In this document: in pieces, positions 8,607-18,259 of the stretch
How the letters are laid out: each line of letters starts with the position of its first letter
Numbering within the stretch: the stretch's first letter is position 1
Assembly: GCF_009759685.1 (NCBI RefSeq)
Contig: NZ_CP046654.1
Location: forward strand, 2,852,001-2,916,000
DNA length: 64,000 bases
Source of the DNA: Acinetobacter baumannii
GTDB lineage: Bacteria > Pseudomonadota > Gammaproteobacteria > Pseudomonadales > Moraxellaceae
Direction of reading: 5' to 3'
Notes under the pieces: generated by a model
Told to the model about the DNA's origin: nothing
The model's input: the letters and a program-made list of their open reading frames with translations, nothing else
The model's database searches: none
Translations under genes and position numbers: made by a program

Positions 8607-9827
8607 ATGAAAATTCTACCTTCATCTGAATATGATCAAATTCTAAAATACAGTGTCTACTGGCTCGTCATTTCGATTGTGATTGGAGTCGTTGCAGGGT
8701 TGGCATCGACTTTAATTTTTGTGGCTTTTGATATTTCAAATAAAGTGAGAAGCCTGCATCACTGGCTCATCTACTTTTTGCCTTTCGTGGGGTTTGGTAT
8801 TGGTTATCTCATTAAAAAATATGGATCACCGATTGAACGTGGAACTCATTTACTCATAGATGAAATTCATCAACCCAAGTCGTTTATTCCAAAACGAATG
8901 AGTCCCATCATTTTTATTACCTCAATTTTAACGCAGTTGTTTGGTGGTTCGGCAGGGCGAGAGGCGCCAGCGGTTCAGCTTTCGGGTGCTTTAATTGACC
9001 ACCTGAGCCATATTTTAAAAATCTCGGAAGATAACCGAAAAATTTGCTTAATCGCCAGTATCGGCGCGGGCTTTGCTGGGGTGTTTGGCTTGCCTCTGGC
9101 GGGTGCAATCTATGGTTTAGAAATTACTGCCTTAGGTAATTTAAGATACTCAGCCATTTTTCCATGTTTTGTGTCGGCGCTGATTGCTTCGGCCATACCT
9201 GAGCTATTCGAAATTGTTCATCCGCATGTTTTTTATGTGATTAGTGAATTTCCAGCCATTCATTTTGGAACGCTCATGAGCCTGATTGCGGCAGGGTTGA
9301 TCTTTGGTTTAGTTGCGCGTTTCTTTATTGCAGCTATTCATTTTGCGAGTGATGTCTTTTATAAATATGTTCGGTATTTGCCTTTAAGAACGATGGTGGG
9401 TGGTATCGTCATTATGCTACTCACTTTGTTCACTGCGCATCAGCAATACAATGGTTTGGGTACAGATAAAATCATTTCATCTTTTTATGTGCCGATTGAG
9501 TTTTACGACTTTTTTAACAAGACCATTTTTACTGCCATTACTTTAGGTTCGGGTTTTAAAGGTGGTGAAATTACACCACTCTTTTATGTGGGTGCGACAT
9601 TAGGTAATGCTTTAGGGGCGGTTTTAAACCTGCCTATTTCATTGCTTGCAGGCTTAGGGTTGGTCAGTCTTTTTTCAGGCGCGAGTAAGGCACCGTTAAC
9701 CTCTATTATTTTAGCTGTTGAGCTATTTGGAATGAATGTTGCCACTTATGCGATTATTACTTGTTTGTTGGCAGCGCTATTTTCAGGGGATTGTGGGTTG
9801 TATCGCCGTAAAAAGTTGATGGATTGA
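8607..9827 (+). CDS. CLC-family anion channel/antiporter
   Basis: A 406-residue polytopic CLC-superfamily membrane protein. The helix F motif GGSAGREAPAVQ keeps the gating glutamate of the CLC GREGP motif. Helix N reads GSGFKGGEITPLF, whose Glu and Thr match the pattern I recall from fluoride/proton CLC-F antiporters. The usual GSGIP selectivity motif is replaced by GSPIERG. It may therefore be a fluoride or chloride exporter rather than a classical chloride channel (inference). The gene stands alone, with a terminator upstream and AT-rich DNA downstream. AAGAAAGCGA before the ATG is a modest ribosome site. Confidence 0.8.
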   Translation: MKILPSSEYDQILKYSVYWLVISIVIGVVAGLASTLIFVAFDISNKVRSLHHWLIYFLPFVGFGIGYLIKKYGSPIERGTHLLIDEIHQPKSFIPKRMSPIIFITSILTQLFGGSAGREAPAVQLSGALIDHLSHILKISEDNRKICLIASIGAGFAGVFGLPLAGAIYGLEITALGNLRYSAIFPCFVSALIASAIPELFEIVHPHVFYVISEFPAIHFGTLMSLIAAGLIFGLVARFFIAAIHFASDVFYKYVRYLPLRTMVGGIVIMLLTLFTAHQQYNGLGTDKIISSFYVPIEFYDFFNKTIFTAITLGSGFKGGEITPLFYVGATLGNALGAVLNLPISLLAGLGLVSLFSGASKAPLTSIILAVELFGMNVATYAIITCLLAALFSGDCGLYRRKKLMD

Positions 9828-10174
9828 TTAAGGCTTTGTAAGGAGTTGAGTGGTTTTAGGTTGCTTAATTCCTATTAAATCTTCTTTTTTAATAATAATG
9901 ATAAAAATTAGCCTAGTAAGTAAAATACTTCTAAAAATATGAAAAGAATTGAATTTATATTTTATAAAAGAAGATGGAAATTAATTTTAATGAACAATTA
10001 TTGTTTTCTAAATATTTAAATCATGGGTATACATTAATAAAAATTAAAAATATTTAAAAAATTTCCAAAATGTTTCAATTATGAATTTTTTATGACATTT
10101 ATTGTTGATTATGAATGATTCATGTAGTTTTTGTTTGATTTTTTATCTATTTGGTAAATTAAAAATAATATTTT
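9828..10174. other. AT-rich intergenic region upstream of cdiB
   Basis: About 350 bases, very AT-rich, before the CDI operon. No terminator with a GC-rich stem, RNA gene or conserved ORF was seen. It presumably holds the cdi promoter. cdiB itself has no obvious Shine-Dalgarno sequence. Confidence 0.4.
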
Positions 10175-11914
10175 ATGCAAAACAAAATTTTTTTTACTCA
10201 CGCTTTTTTTCTTTTATATGGGTTAGCTACGCATGCTTATGCTATCGATGATATTTCTTTACCAGATCGTATACGTCAGGAACAACGTTTAAAAGAGCTT
10301 AATCAACAATTAGAAGCGCAAATCACTCAACTTCCACCTAAACCTGTCACTACCCAATTGCAGGATTTTAAAACTATAGTTGTTCCGGAAGAGCCATGTG
10401 TTCAGGTCAAGAATATTAATTTTGATAGCAAAACGTTACAGGACCCTGAATATTATAAATTTCACTTTATGCTTCGGGCAATCTGGAACCATCCCCAGAA
10501 GATCATTGGCGAATGTATCGGTACGCAAAGCTTACATAACCTCGTTAATTTTGCCCAAAATGAGTTGATTAAAAAAGGATTTATTACCAGTCAGGTTACT
10601 GTTGACCCTCAAGATATCCAGCAAGGTTCTTTGCGACTTGGTGTGCAGATTGGGCGCTTACGTAAAATCATCGTAGAAGGTGAGCAACTCTCCTTATTAC
10701 AACTTAAAGCAGCTTTACCCTTTAAAGAAGGTGATTTCCTGAATTTACAACAACTTGATCAGGGGCTAGAAAACTTAAAACGAGCTTATACGGTAGATAT
10801 ACAAATTTTGCCGTCAAACGAGTCTGTTCAGGAAACTCAAGGTTATAGCGATCTGGTTATTAAGTTACAGGCACATTCAAAGATCAGTTTAAATTTAGGC
10901 TTGGATAATTCAGGTAGTAAAGATACTGGTAAATACATCGGTAGCTTAGGAGTCAATATTAACAATCCATTCTACTTAAGCGATTCTCTTTCCTTTAATT
11001 TTAGTCATTCATTAGATAACTTACATCGAGACTTAAATAAAAACTACTTTGTAAGTTATCAGCTTCCGTTAGGAAACTATGATTTCAGTACTAGCTATAG
11101 CCGTTATCAATACGAGCAAAATGTATTGGGTGCAAATAGTGTACTACGTTATCACGGCTTAAGTGAGCAGGGTAACTTGAATGTATCTCGAGTCCTTAGC
11201 CGAAGTGGGCAACATAAAACCAGTCTCTATGGCAAGCTCTACCATAAGCAAAACTCAAACTTTATTGATGATATTGAAATTGAAGTTCAACGTAGAAGAA
11301 CGTCAGGCTGGAATGCAGGAATACAACATCGGCAATATCTGGGGGTTGCTGTATTAGATGCAGGCTTGGATTATCGGCATGGTACAGGTGCCTTTGATGC
11401 ATTATTAGCACCAGAAGAACAAATTAAGGATGTTGATAAAAATCCATTACCGCCAGAAGGGTATTCCCGTGCTCCGATCTGGAGTGCCGATTTACGTTTT
11501 CAAATGCCATTTCAGCTTTTGGATACGCCAGCCCAATACCGTCTGAACTGGCGTGGACAATATGCTCCACGAGTTTTAGTGCCTAATGATCGTTTTTATA
11601 TCGGTGGTCGTTATAGCGTCCGAGGTTTCGATGGTGAATTGATGCTATCAGGCGATAACGGACAGTATTTACAACAGGAAATCAGCGTAAATACACAACT
11701 TCCTAATACTCAATTTTACATGGCTGTAGATCAGGGCTGGGTGAACGGTGAGAACAGTATTGCCGGACAGCGCCATCTGATGGGGAGTGTCGTAGGACTA
11801 CGAAGTTATCTGAACCATTTTTATATTGATGCCTTTACAGGGCGAGGCCTAATCGCACCAAAGAGTATAAAAAAAGACTGGATTTTGGGATTTAGTCTAA
11901 ATGCTTTTTATTAA
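10175..11914 (+). CDS. cdiB: CdiB outer-membrane two-partner secretion transporter
   Basis: A 579-residue TpsB-family (ShlB/FhaC/CdiB) protein of standard length. A signal peptide runs to about residue 23 (ending in THAYA). A coiled Gln/Pro-rich linker follows, then POTRA domains (about 70-225, with VPEEPCVQVKNI and the second repeat near IVEGEQLSLL) and a 16-strand beta-barrel. The L6-type motif NDRFYIGGRYSVRGF and the C-terminal aromatic residue typical of outer-membrane proteins are present. It should export CdiA, whose gene starts 46 nt downstream. A weak ribosome site may keep expression low. Confidence 0.92.
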   Translation: MQNKIFFTHAFFLLYGLATHAYAIDDISLPDRIRQEQRLKELNQQLEAQITQLPPKPVTTQLQDFKTIVVPEEPCVQVKNINFDSKTLQDPEYYKFHFMLRAIWNHPQKIIGECIGTQSLHNLVNFAQNELIKKGFITSQVTVDPQDIQQGSLRLGVQIGRLRKIIVEGEQLSLLQLKAALPFKEGDFLNLQQLDQGLENLKRAYTVDIQILPSNESVQETQGYSDLVIKLQAHSKISLNLGLDNSGSKDTGKYIGSLGVNINNPFYLSDSLSFNFSHSLDNLHRDLNKNYFVSYQLPLGNYDFSTSYSRYQYEQNVLGANSVLRYHGLSEQGNLNVSRVLSRSGQHKTSLYGKLYHKQNSNFIDDIEIEVQRRRTSGWNAGIQHRQYLGVAVLDAGLDYRHGTGAFDALLAPEEQIKDVDKNPLPPEGYSRAPIWSADLRFQMPFQLLDTPAQYRLNWRGQYAPRVLVPNDRFYIGGRYSVRGFDGELMLSGDNGQYLQQEISVNTQLPNTQFYMAVDQGWVNGENSIAGQRHLMGSVVGLRSYLNHFYIDAFTGRGLIAPKSIKKDWILGFSLNAFY

Positions 11915-11960
11915 TTTTATTAATAACTTGAGATTCATTTTAATTAGAGAAAACTGACTT

Positions 11961-14900
11961 ATGAATAAAAATCTTTATCGAATCATTTTTAACAAAGCCC
12001 GTAACATGTTTATGGCAGTTGCCGAGAATGTCAGAAGCCAGAGCAAGGCGGCAGGGCAATCTAGTTCCTCAGAAATAGTGAGTTATGGGCAATCATCGGG
12101 ACAAGAAAAATCATTTCATCAACTGTGGCATGTCAAGGCATTAGTGACAAGTATGAGCTTATTGGTGCCTTTTGCTCCAGTCTATGCTGATATCGTTGCA
12201 GATAGTGCAGCGAATGCTGCAAACCGAGCTATCATAGCTGCTGGTAAGAACTCAGCAGGTAAAACTGTTCCAGTGGTTAACATTCAGACTCCTAAAAATG
12301 GTATTTCCCACAATATCTATAAACAGTTTGATGTATTGGCTGAAGGTGCTGTTTTAAATAACAGCCGCCAAGGGGCTACCACTAAAACCGTAGGAGCAGT
12401 GGCGGCAAACCCATTTTTAGCGACTGGTGAAGCGCGTGTCATCCTCAATGAAGTAAATTCATCAGCCGCTTCACGTTTTGAGGGGAACTTGGAAGTTGCA
12501 GGGCAAATGGCAGATGTCATTATTGCCAACCCATCTGGAATTAACATTAAAGGTGGTGGTTTTATTAATGCCAATAAGGCAATTTTTACCACAGGTAAAC
12601 CTCAATTAAATGCCGATGGTAGTATTAAACAGTTCACAGTTGATCAAGGAAGAATTACGGTTTCAGCAAATCCTAACTCTAAGTTTGGATTAGGGGGAAA
12701 TAATAATGATGCAAACTATGTTGACCTCTATGCTCGTGCATTAGAACTTAGTGCTGAGCTACGTGCCAAAAATGATATTCAGGTGATTGCAGGGGCAAAT
12801 AATGTCAGTGCAGATTTACAGGAGGTTACAGCTAAAACAGGTACTGGAACTGCACCGGCATTGGCTGTGGATGTTAAAGCGCTGGGTGGGATGTATGCCA
12901 ACAACATCTATTTGATGGGAACTGAAAAAGGTTTGGGCGTGACTAACGCAGGGACCATTCAGGCAGTCAACAATCTGGTAATTACAAGTGCAGGGAAAAT
13001 TGAAAATAACGGAACCATCAAAACTACAGGTAGCCAAAATTCTGTATTAAATTTATCTAGTCAAAATAATGGAGATTTTACCTCTTCGGGGGCAATCCAA
13101 TCAAATGGCAATATATTTATAAGTTCAGATAGAAACTTGGCATTGAATGGAGGGAAAATAGATAAATTAGGAACAACGTTAAGCTCTATTTTCTTATCGG
13201 CTAAAGGAGATGTTAGCTTACAAAATGATGTAAATATTCAAAATGCTGGAGTTGGAGGGGGCATCTATAGTGACTCATTGAATTTCAACTTAGGAAAGGA
13301 CAGCAACATCTTAAGTCAAGGTGATATTTCTCTATTAGCAAACAATAATATTGATATACAAAATGGAAAAGGGATCACTAGTAATAATGATCTTAGCATC
13401 CAATCAAAAAATAATTTAAATATTGCTAACTCCAGCATTGAGTCTAAAGCTGGAAATGTAAATTTAATAAGTTTGGGTAATACTGCAAGTTCTTTGTTAG
13501 GTATTAATAATACCAAACTTTATGCTGGAAAAGATTTTAATATTAAGGGTGCAAAAAATATAAAACTAAATAGCTCTATTGTTCAGGAAAATTCTAATAA
13601 TATAAATCTATACGCTGGTAATGATATTGAGATCGGTAATGATGTCAGTCCTGTGAGCTTAAAAACACAAGGTACGATAAATATAGCTGCAAAAAATAAT
13701 CTTATCCTTCGCACCGATACAAGCTTACTGACAAAAAAAGATATTGATGTGCAAACTGACATCGGTAACCTGTATGCAAAAAGTCTCAATGTAAGCTCAT
13801 CTGAAGGTAAAGTTTCAATTTTGGGGAATGGGAATGTAAATCTTGAGACTCAAAATGATGGATGGTATACCCTAAAAAATAGAATAAATGCAAAAAATGG
13901 AATTATCCTAGGGTCAAAAGGCGAAAATGCTATTACAAAAATAAATACGGTGGATCTTAAGTCTACAGATGGAAATGTATTACTTCTTTCTGGCGGGGAT
14001 CTAACACTAGATGGCAATAATGGCTATACCACGGGTATGAAAGCTGCAGTTGCATCAGGTTTTATTAATGCAAAAGACGTAACTTTGTGGAGTAAAACCG
14101 GAGTTTTAGATATAAGCAGCGGTGTAATTAATGCATCGAATGGTGGAATATCAATTCGGGCAGGAAACAATGCTCAAGTACATGATATTGATTTAAACTC
14201 CACAAAAAATATTGAAATAAACTCCGATAAAGATCTTATATTAGAACGCACAAATACCAGAGCAAATCAACATATTGCCCTAAGCTCGAAGGGGAATATC
14301 AATGCTTATCAAAATTATATTTTAGATGCTAAAGGTGTTTTATCTGCAATTAGTAACGGAAGTATTGATGGGCAAGGGTATGGTGGAGCAGTTATTGTTG
14401 AGGCAAACCAGCTATCGAATAACGGAATAGATTTTAGAGCAACTGGAAGTGAGTTACTTCAATTAGATACTAAACTAAAAAATATAAACGGTAACTTGTC
14501 GATTCAGCTTAATAAAGACTTTGTCATTAAACCAACTCATGGGCATGACACAATCACATTAGTTGCAGAAAATGATATTGATGTTCGGTCTAAACAAGGA
14601 GCCATAAGGATTGAAGGTGAAAATTTTGCACCTAATCTAAATGAAGCAGGTTTTGTTGGCATCATCTCTAGGAAAGGTGGTCTTAGTTTAGAAGGTACAA
14701 GCGTCGATATTAAAGGAACAAAAATAAATGTTCAAAAAGATATCAATATCGTTTCAACAAAGGGAGACCTTGTGATTGATGGGATTGCTGATAAAGTCAA
14801 TGGCGTATCCAAGAAGAAAGATTTAATCAACAGTCAGGATGATCAGGAAAAGAAAAATTTTATCGCTAACACAATCACTGGGGTGGAAAACTTTAATAGC

Positions 14901-17657
14901 GAGTTATCTACGAATACTGGAAATATTAATATATCTTCTAAAAAAGGAGTTTCAATTACTGGCGCAAATATTGATGCAAAACAAGGAATAGTTAATATTC
15001 AAGCTCAGGGTGTTTTAAATGGGAAATATCGAGCTACTGCAAAAAAAGAAGGGACCACTGCAAAAGAACTAAGTGCAAGTATTATTATTGACGGTAATTT
15101 GGATGTATACGAAAAGGGTAACGAGACTGACCAGAATTACAGTTATAGAGAGTATGTAAATCCAACGAATATAAACGGAAATAAAGGGGTAAACATACGT
15201 GCTATAGGGAAAACTGTTAATGACAATTTAGTACTGCAAGGTGTAGGGATTAATTCTGCTCAAGGTGATGTAAATATTGAAGCAGATAAAAGTATATTGT
15301 TTGATACGGCACTTGAAACTTTATATGACCGTAGTACAAAAACAGAAACGAAAAGATCTTGGTATGGTAAGAAAAAAACTACCACCACAACAACGATTGG
15401 AGATGTTGTAACACCTGCTTCTGTTGATATTTATGGTAAGAATATTAACGTTATCAGCCAATTTAAAAACCCGTTACGGGCAGATGGTACAAGAGATCCT
15501 GCTTTGAATACATCTGTAGATATTTATTCTGCCCGATTTAATGCTAATGGCGGAAAAATTTCAATTCGATCTGGCGGAGACCTGAATTTTTTAACTGTAG
15601 CTGCTGTGAATAACTCAAACGTAAATCAGGTTAAAAAATCTTCATGGTTAGGGATTAATCTTGGTACGTCAAAAACCAATGCAACCAGAAATCAAACTAC
15701 AGAAATACCTGCAAAATTAAAAGCTGATTATATTGGTACAAAATCAGGATATGACACAAGACTTGAAGGGACCGAGTTTACGTATCTCAAAAGTGCTACA
15801 ATTGAGGCAGGGGGAACGATTACTTTAGTTCCTGCAAAGAATCTAGTTGAAGAAAGCCTAAATAGAAAAAAGAACTCTGTTGTCTGGCAGTCTATGCAGG
15901 ACAAAGGATCAATTACTGAAACTGCACAGCTCCCTAATTTTAATGGACCACAACCCCCAGTTTTTAATGCAGCAGGTGGTTTAAGTGTACAAGTTCCTAT
16001 TAGTGAAAAAGATGTTAATAAAGTCGAATTACGTGATGCAATTTTAAAATTAGCAAATCAACCGGGAAGCGCCTATCTTAAAGATTTAGTAAACCGTAAA
16101 GATATAGATTGGCAAACAGTTTTATTAACCCAAAAGGATTGGGATTATAAATCACAAGGTCTCACAGCGGCTGGAGCTGCCATTATTGTTATCATTGTGA
16201 CAATTGCTACGATGGGTTCAGGTACTGCTGCAGCGGCTGGAGCAGCGGGGGGAACCGCAGCAAGTGGTACAACTGTAGGACTGGGTGCAAGTATGCTTGG
16301 AACTGCTGGAGTGACGACTACAGCAGCAGGAGCAATCGTTCCATCAACATTAGGGGCAATGGCAAATGCAGCAGTTACGAGTCTAGCTGCTCAGGCAAGT
16401 ATTGGTCTGATTAATAACGGTGGGGATATTGGTAAGACCCTAAAAGAGATGGGAAGTAAAGACTCCATTAAAAATCTGGCTGCATCTGTGGTAACAGCAG
16501 GTTTATTAAGTCAAGTTGGTACTGCTCTAAATTTAAAACCAGACAGTACTCTTCTGTCAGACAGATTGGCAAACAATTTTGCATCTTCAGTAGGATCAAC
16601 TTTAGTACAAACTGCAATTAATGGTGGAGATCTGGGAGATAATTTACAGGTTGCCTTACTTGCAGGTCTAGCAGGGGCATTACAAGGAGAGTTGGCTAGT
16701 CAGATTGGAACGAGTTTAGATAAAGTCGATCCGAACATATTTGAATATACAATTCATAAAATTGCCCATGCTGTTGTGGGGTGTGCTACGGCGGCAGCTA
16801 CAAAACAGAGTTGTGAAGCGGGTGCAATTGGAGCAGGGGTTGGTGAAATAGTTGCAGAGCTTATGATTCCAGCGGGTAAAACTGCACTCGACCTAACAGA
16901 TGCAGAAAGAACAAAAATTAAGGATACAAGTAAACTTATTGCGGGTACGACAGCTGCTTTTGCTGGATACGATGTTAATACTGCGGCAAATAGTGCGAAT
17001 ATAGCTGTTGAAAACAACACATTGGGTAAGCTTGCAACAACCGCAGGAAAAGCGGCATATAGAGTAGCTAAAAGAATTACTGATATGCCAGCCTCAGTAA
17101 GAGCAAATCTTAAACCCGACGATGTTATTAAGATTTTTAAGGAAGAAGGTGTTCAGGGAGTAATTGATATTGGGGACAATATCAAAACTTTGATTAGCCC
17201 TACATCCACACCTGGGGATAGAGCATTTGCAGCAATTGATTTGCTAATAGGTATTGATTTAAAAGCAGGCAAGAATGTTGATATTCTGAAATCCGAAAAG
17301 AATATAATTGGAAAAAATTATTCTGCTGGGCTAAATCGTGAAATTTTAAATAAGGCAGGTGATTTTTATCCGAATGTACCCGATTTAAGAACAGGAAGAA
17401 CTATATCATTTCCAGTTGGTGACTTAAAAAAAGTACCTGAATTAAGTCGTGTTTCTTGGGGAGCGCAAGAACGTGGTAAGTTTATTCAGGAGTGGTATAA
17501 ACGAGGTTATGAAACTCCGCGTGGTGGTTGGTCTGAATATGATATTCATCATATTAAACCTAGAGAGTTTGGTGGAACAAATGAATTCTGGAATTTAACA
17601 CCTGTGCAAAGAAAAACACATCAACAGGAGTTTAATTCTTTTTGGAGAAATATGTAA
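11961..17657 (+). CDS. cdiA: CdiA contact-dependent inhibition exoprotein with HNH-like toxin tip
   Basis: An 1898-residue TpsA protein. In order: an extended signal peptide region (MNKNLYRIIFNKARNMFMAV), a signal ending near VYA, a TPS secretion domain (about 75-330, with NPSGINIKGGG), beta-helical filamentous haemagglutinin repeats, an Ala/Gly-rich hydrophobic stretch (about 1400-1480), and a DUF637/pretoxin region ending in the VENN motif (1683-1686). The last 212 residues are the variable toxin. They end in an HNH/endonuclease VII-like motif: DIHHIKP with H1863-H1864, a GGTNEFWNLTP block, then H1887 and FNSFW. It is short for CdiA (often above 3000). It should deliver a nuclease to touching cells; the substrate is unknown. 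Confidence 0.92.
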   Translation: MNKNLYRIIFNKARNMFMAVAENVRSQSKAAGQSSSSEIVSYGQSSGQEKSFHQLWHVKALVTSMSLLVPFAPVYADIVADSAANAANRAIIAAGKNSAGKTVPVVNIQTPKNGISHNIYKQFDVLAEGAVLNNSRQGATTKTVGAVAANPFLATGEARVILNEVNSSAASRFEGNLEVAGQMADVIIANPSGINIKGGGFINANKAIFTTGKPQLNADGSIKQFTVDQGRITVSANPNSKFGLGGNNNDANYVDLYARALELSAELRAKNDIQVIAGANNVSADLQEVTAKTGTGTAPALAVDVKALGGMYANNIYLMGTEKGLGVTNAGTIQAVNNLVITSAGKIENNGTIKTTGSQNSVLNLSSQNNGDFTSSGAIQSNGNIFISSDRNLALNGGKIDKLGTTLSSIFLSAKGDVSLQNDVNIQNAGVGGGIYSDSLNFNLGKDSNILSQGDISLLANNNIDIQNGKGITSNNDLSIQSKNNLNIANSSIESKAGNVNLISLGNTASSLLGINNTKLYAGKDFNIKGAKNIKLNSSIVQENSNNINLYAGNDIEIGNDVSPVSLKTQGTINIAAKNNLILRTDTSLLTKKDIDVQTDIGNLYAKSLNVSSSEGKVSILGNGNVNLETQNDGWYTLKNRINAKNGIILGSKGENAITKINTVDLKSTDGNVLLLSGGDLTLDGNNGYTTGMKAAVASGFINAKDVTLWSKTGVLDISSGVINASNGGISIRAGNNAQVHDIDLNSTKNIEINSDKDLILERTNTRANQHIALSSKGNINAYQNYILDAKGVLSAISNGSIDGQGYGGAVIVEANQLSNNGIDFRATGSELLQLDTKLKNINGNLSIQLNKDFVIKPTHGHDTITLVAENDIDVRSKQGAIRIEGENFAPNLNEAGFVGIISRKGGLSLEGTSVDIKGTKINVQKDINIVSTKGDLVIDGIADKVNGVSKKKDLINSQDDQEKKNFIANTITGVENFNSELSTNTGNINISSKKGVSITGANIDAKQGIVNIQAQGVLNGKYRATAKKEGTTAKELSASIIIDGNLDVYEKGNETDQNYSYREYVNPTNINGNKGVNIRAIGKTVNDNLVLQGVGINSAQGDVNIEADKSILFDTALETLYDRSTKTETKRSWYGKKKTTTTTTIGDVVTPASVDIYGKNINVISQFKNPLRADGTRDPALNTSVDIYSARFNANGGKISIRSGGDLNFLTVAAVNNSNVNQVKKSSWLGINLGTSKTNATRNQTTEIPAKLKADYIGTKSGYDTRLEGTEFTYLKSATIEAGGTITLVPAKNLVEESLNRKKNSVVWQSMQDKGSITETAQLPNFNGPQPPVFNAAGGLSVQVPISEKDVNKVELRDAILKLANQPGSAYLKDLVNRKDIDWQTVLLTQKDWDYKSQGLTAAGAAIIVIIVTIATMGSGTAAAAGAAGGTAASGTTVGLGASMLGTAGVTTTAAGAIVPSTLGAMANAAVTSLAAQASIGLINNGGDIGKTLKEMGSKDSIKNLAASVVTAGLLSQVGTALNLKPDSTLLSDRLANNFASSVGSTLVQTAINGGDLGDNLQVALLAGLAGALQGELASQIGTSLDKVDPNIFEYTIHKIAHAVVGCATAAATKQSCEAGAIGAGVGEIVAELMIPAGKTALDLTDAERTKIKDTSKLIAGTTAAFAGYDVNTAANSANIAVENNTLGKLATTAGKAAYRVAKRITDMPASVRANLKPDDVIKIFKEEGVQGVIDIGDNIKTLISPTSTPGDRAFAAIDLLIGIDLKAGKNVDILKSEKNIIGKNYSAGLNREILNKAGDFYPNVPDLRTGRTISFPVGDLKKVPELSRVSWGAQERGKFIQEWYKRGYETPRGGWSEYDIHHIKPREFGGTNEFWNLTPVQRKTHQQEFNSFWRNM

Positions 17658-18182
17658 ATGAAGCTGTTAAATGAAGCATTAAGAAAAATAGAGACTCTTT
17701 GGAGTAAAGAGCCAAAGCATGCTGTTCATAGAGGAGAAAAAACTTTTTTTCAGTTTCGTTGTATTTTGAATAATGGTATTTCACCAGATAGATTTGGTGA
17801 TATCGATTTGCAATTACCAACAGAGTTTAAGGAGTTCCTTTTAGTTAGTAATGGGGCTGATTTATTCAAGGATGAGGAATATGGGCAATGGGGAGCGAGA
17901 ATATTTAGTATTGATGAGTTACAGTCATCTAATAAATATTATAGAGAGTTAAGACCTAAAGACTTCACTAAGGGGGATTTGATAATTGGTGAGTTTTATG
18001 GTGATTCAGATTTGTTACTGTTAAGGTGTGATCCTGAAAGTAAGGATTATGGCGCTGTACTTATCGCTTTACCTTTTGATAATCGCTCAGATTGGTATTG
18101 TTCAGTCAATTTTGAAAATTTTATAACTGACTATGTTAATTCTGAGGGCGATAAATTTTGGGAGATACAAACAAAAAAATAA
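17658..18182 (+). CDS. cdiI: CdiI immunity protein, SUKH (SMI1/KNR4) type
   Basis: A 174-residue protein whose ATG directly follows the cdiA stop codon with no gap. This spacing and the position after a CDI toxin identify it as the immunity gene. The block LPTEFKEFLLVSNGADLF (about residues 52-70) is the characteristic SMI1/KNR4 (SUKH superfamily) motif, and the acidic WGARIFSIDEL region follows. SUKH proteins commonly neutralise nuclease toxins, which fits the HNH-like tip of CdiA. The gene is low in GC, like the toxin tip, in keeping with exchange of toxin/immunity modules. The protein is expected in the cytoplasm. Confidence 0.85.
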   Translation: MKLLNEALRKIETLWSKEPKHAVHRGEKTFFQFRCILNNGISPDRFGDIDLQLPTEFKEFLLVSNGADLFKDEEYGQWGARIFSIDELQSSNKYYRELRPKDFTKGDLIIGEFYGDSDLLLLRCDPESKDYGAVLIALPFDNRSDWYCSVNFENFITDYVNSEGDKFWEIQTKK

Positions 18183-18259
18183 TTTTATAGAAGCTCAATG
18201 AATCGTTCAAAAGACTCTTTGAGTTTAATTTAAATCTTTAATAAAAGTGAATATTTTTT

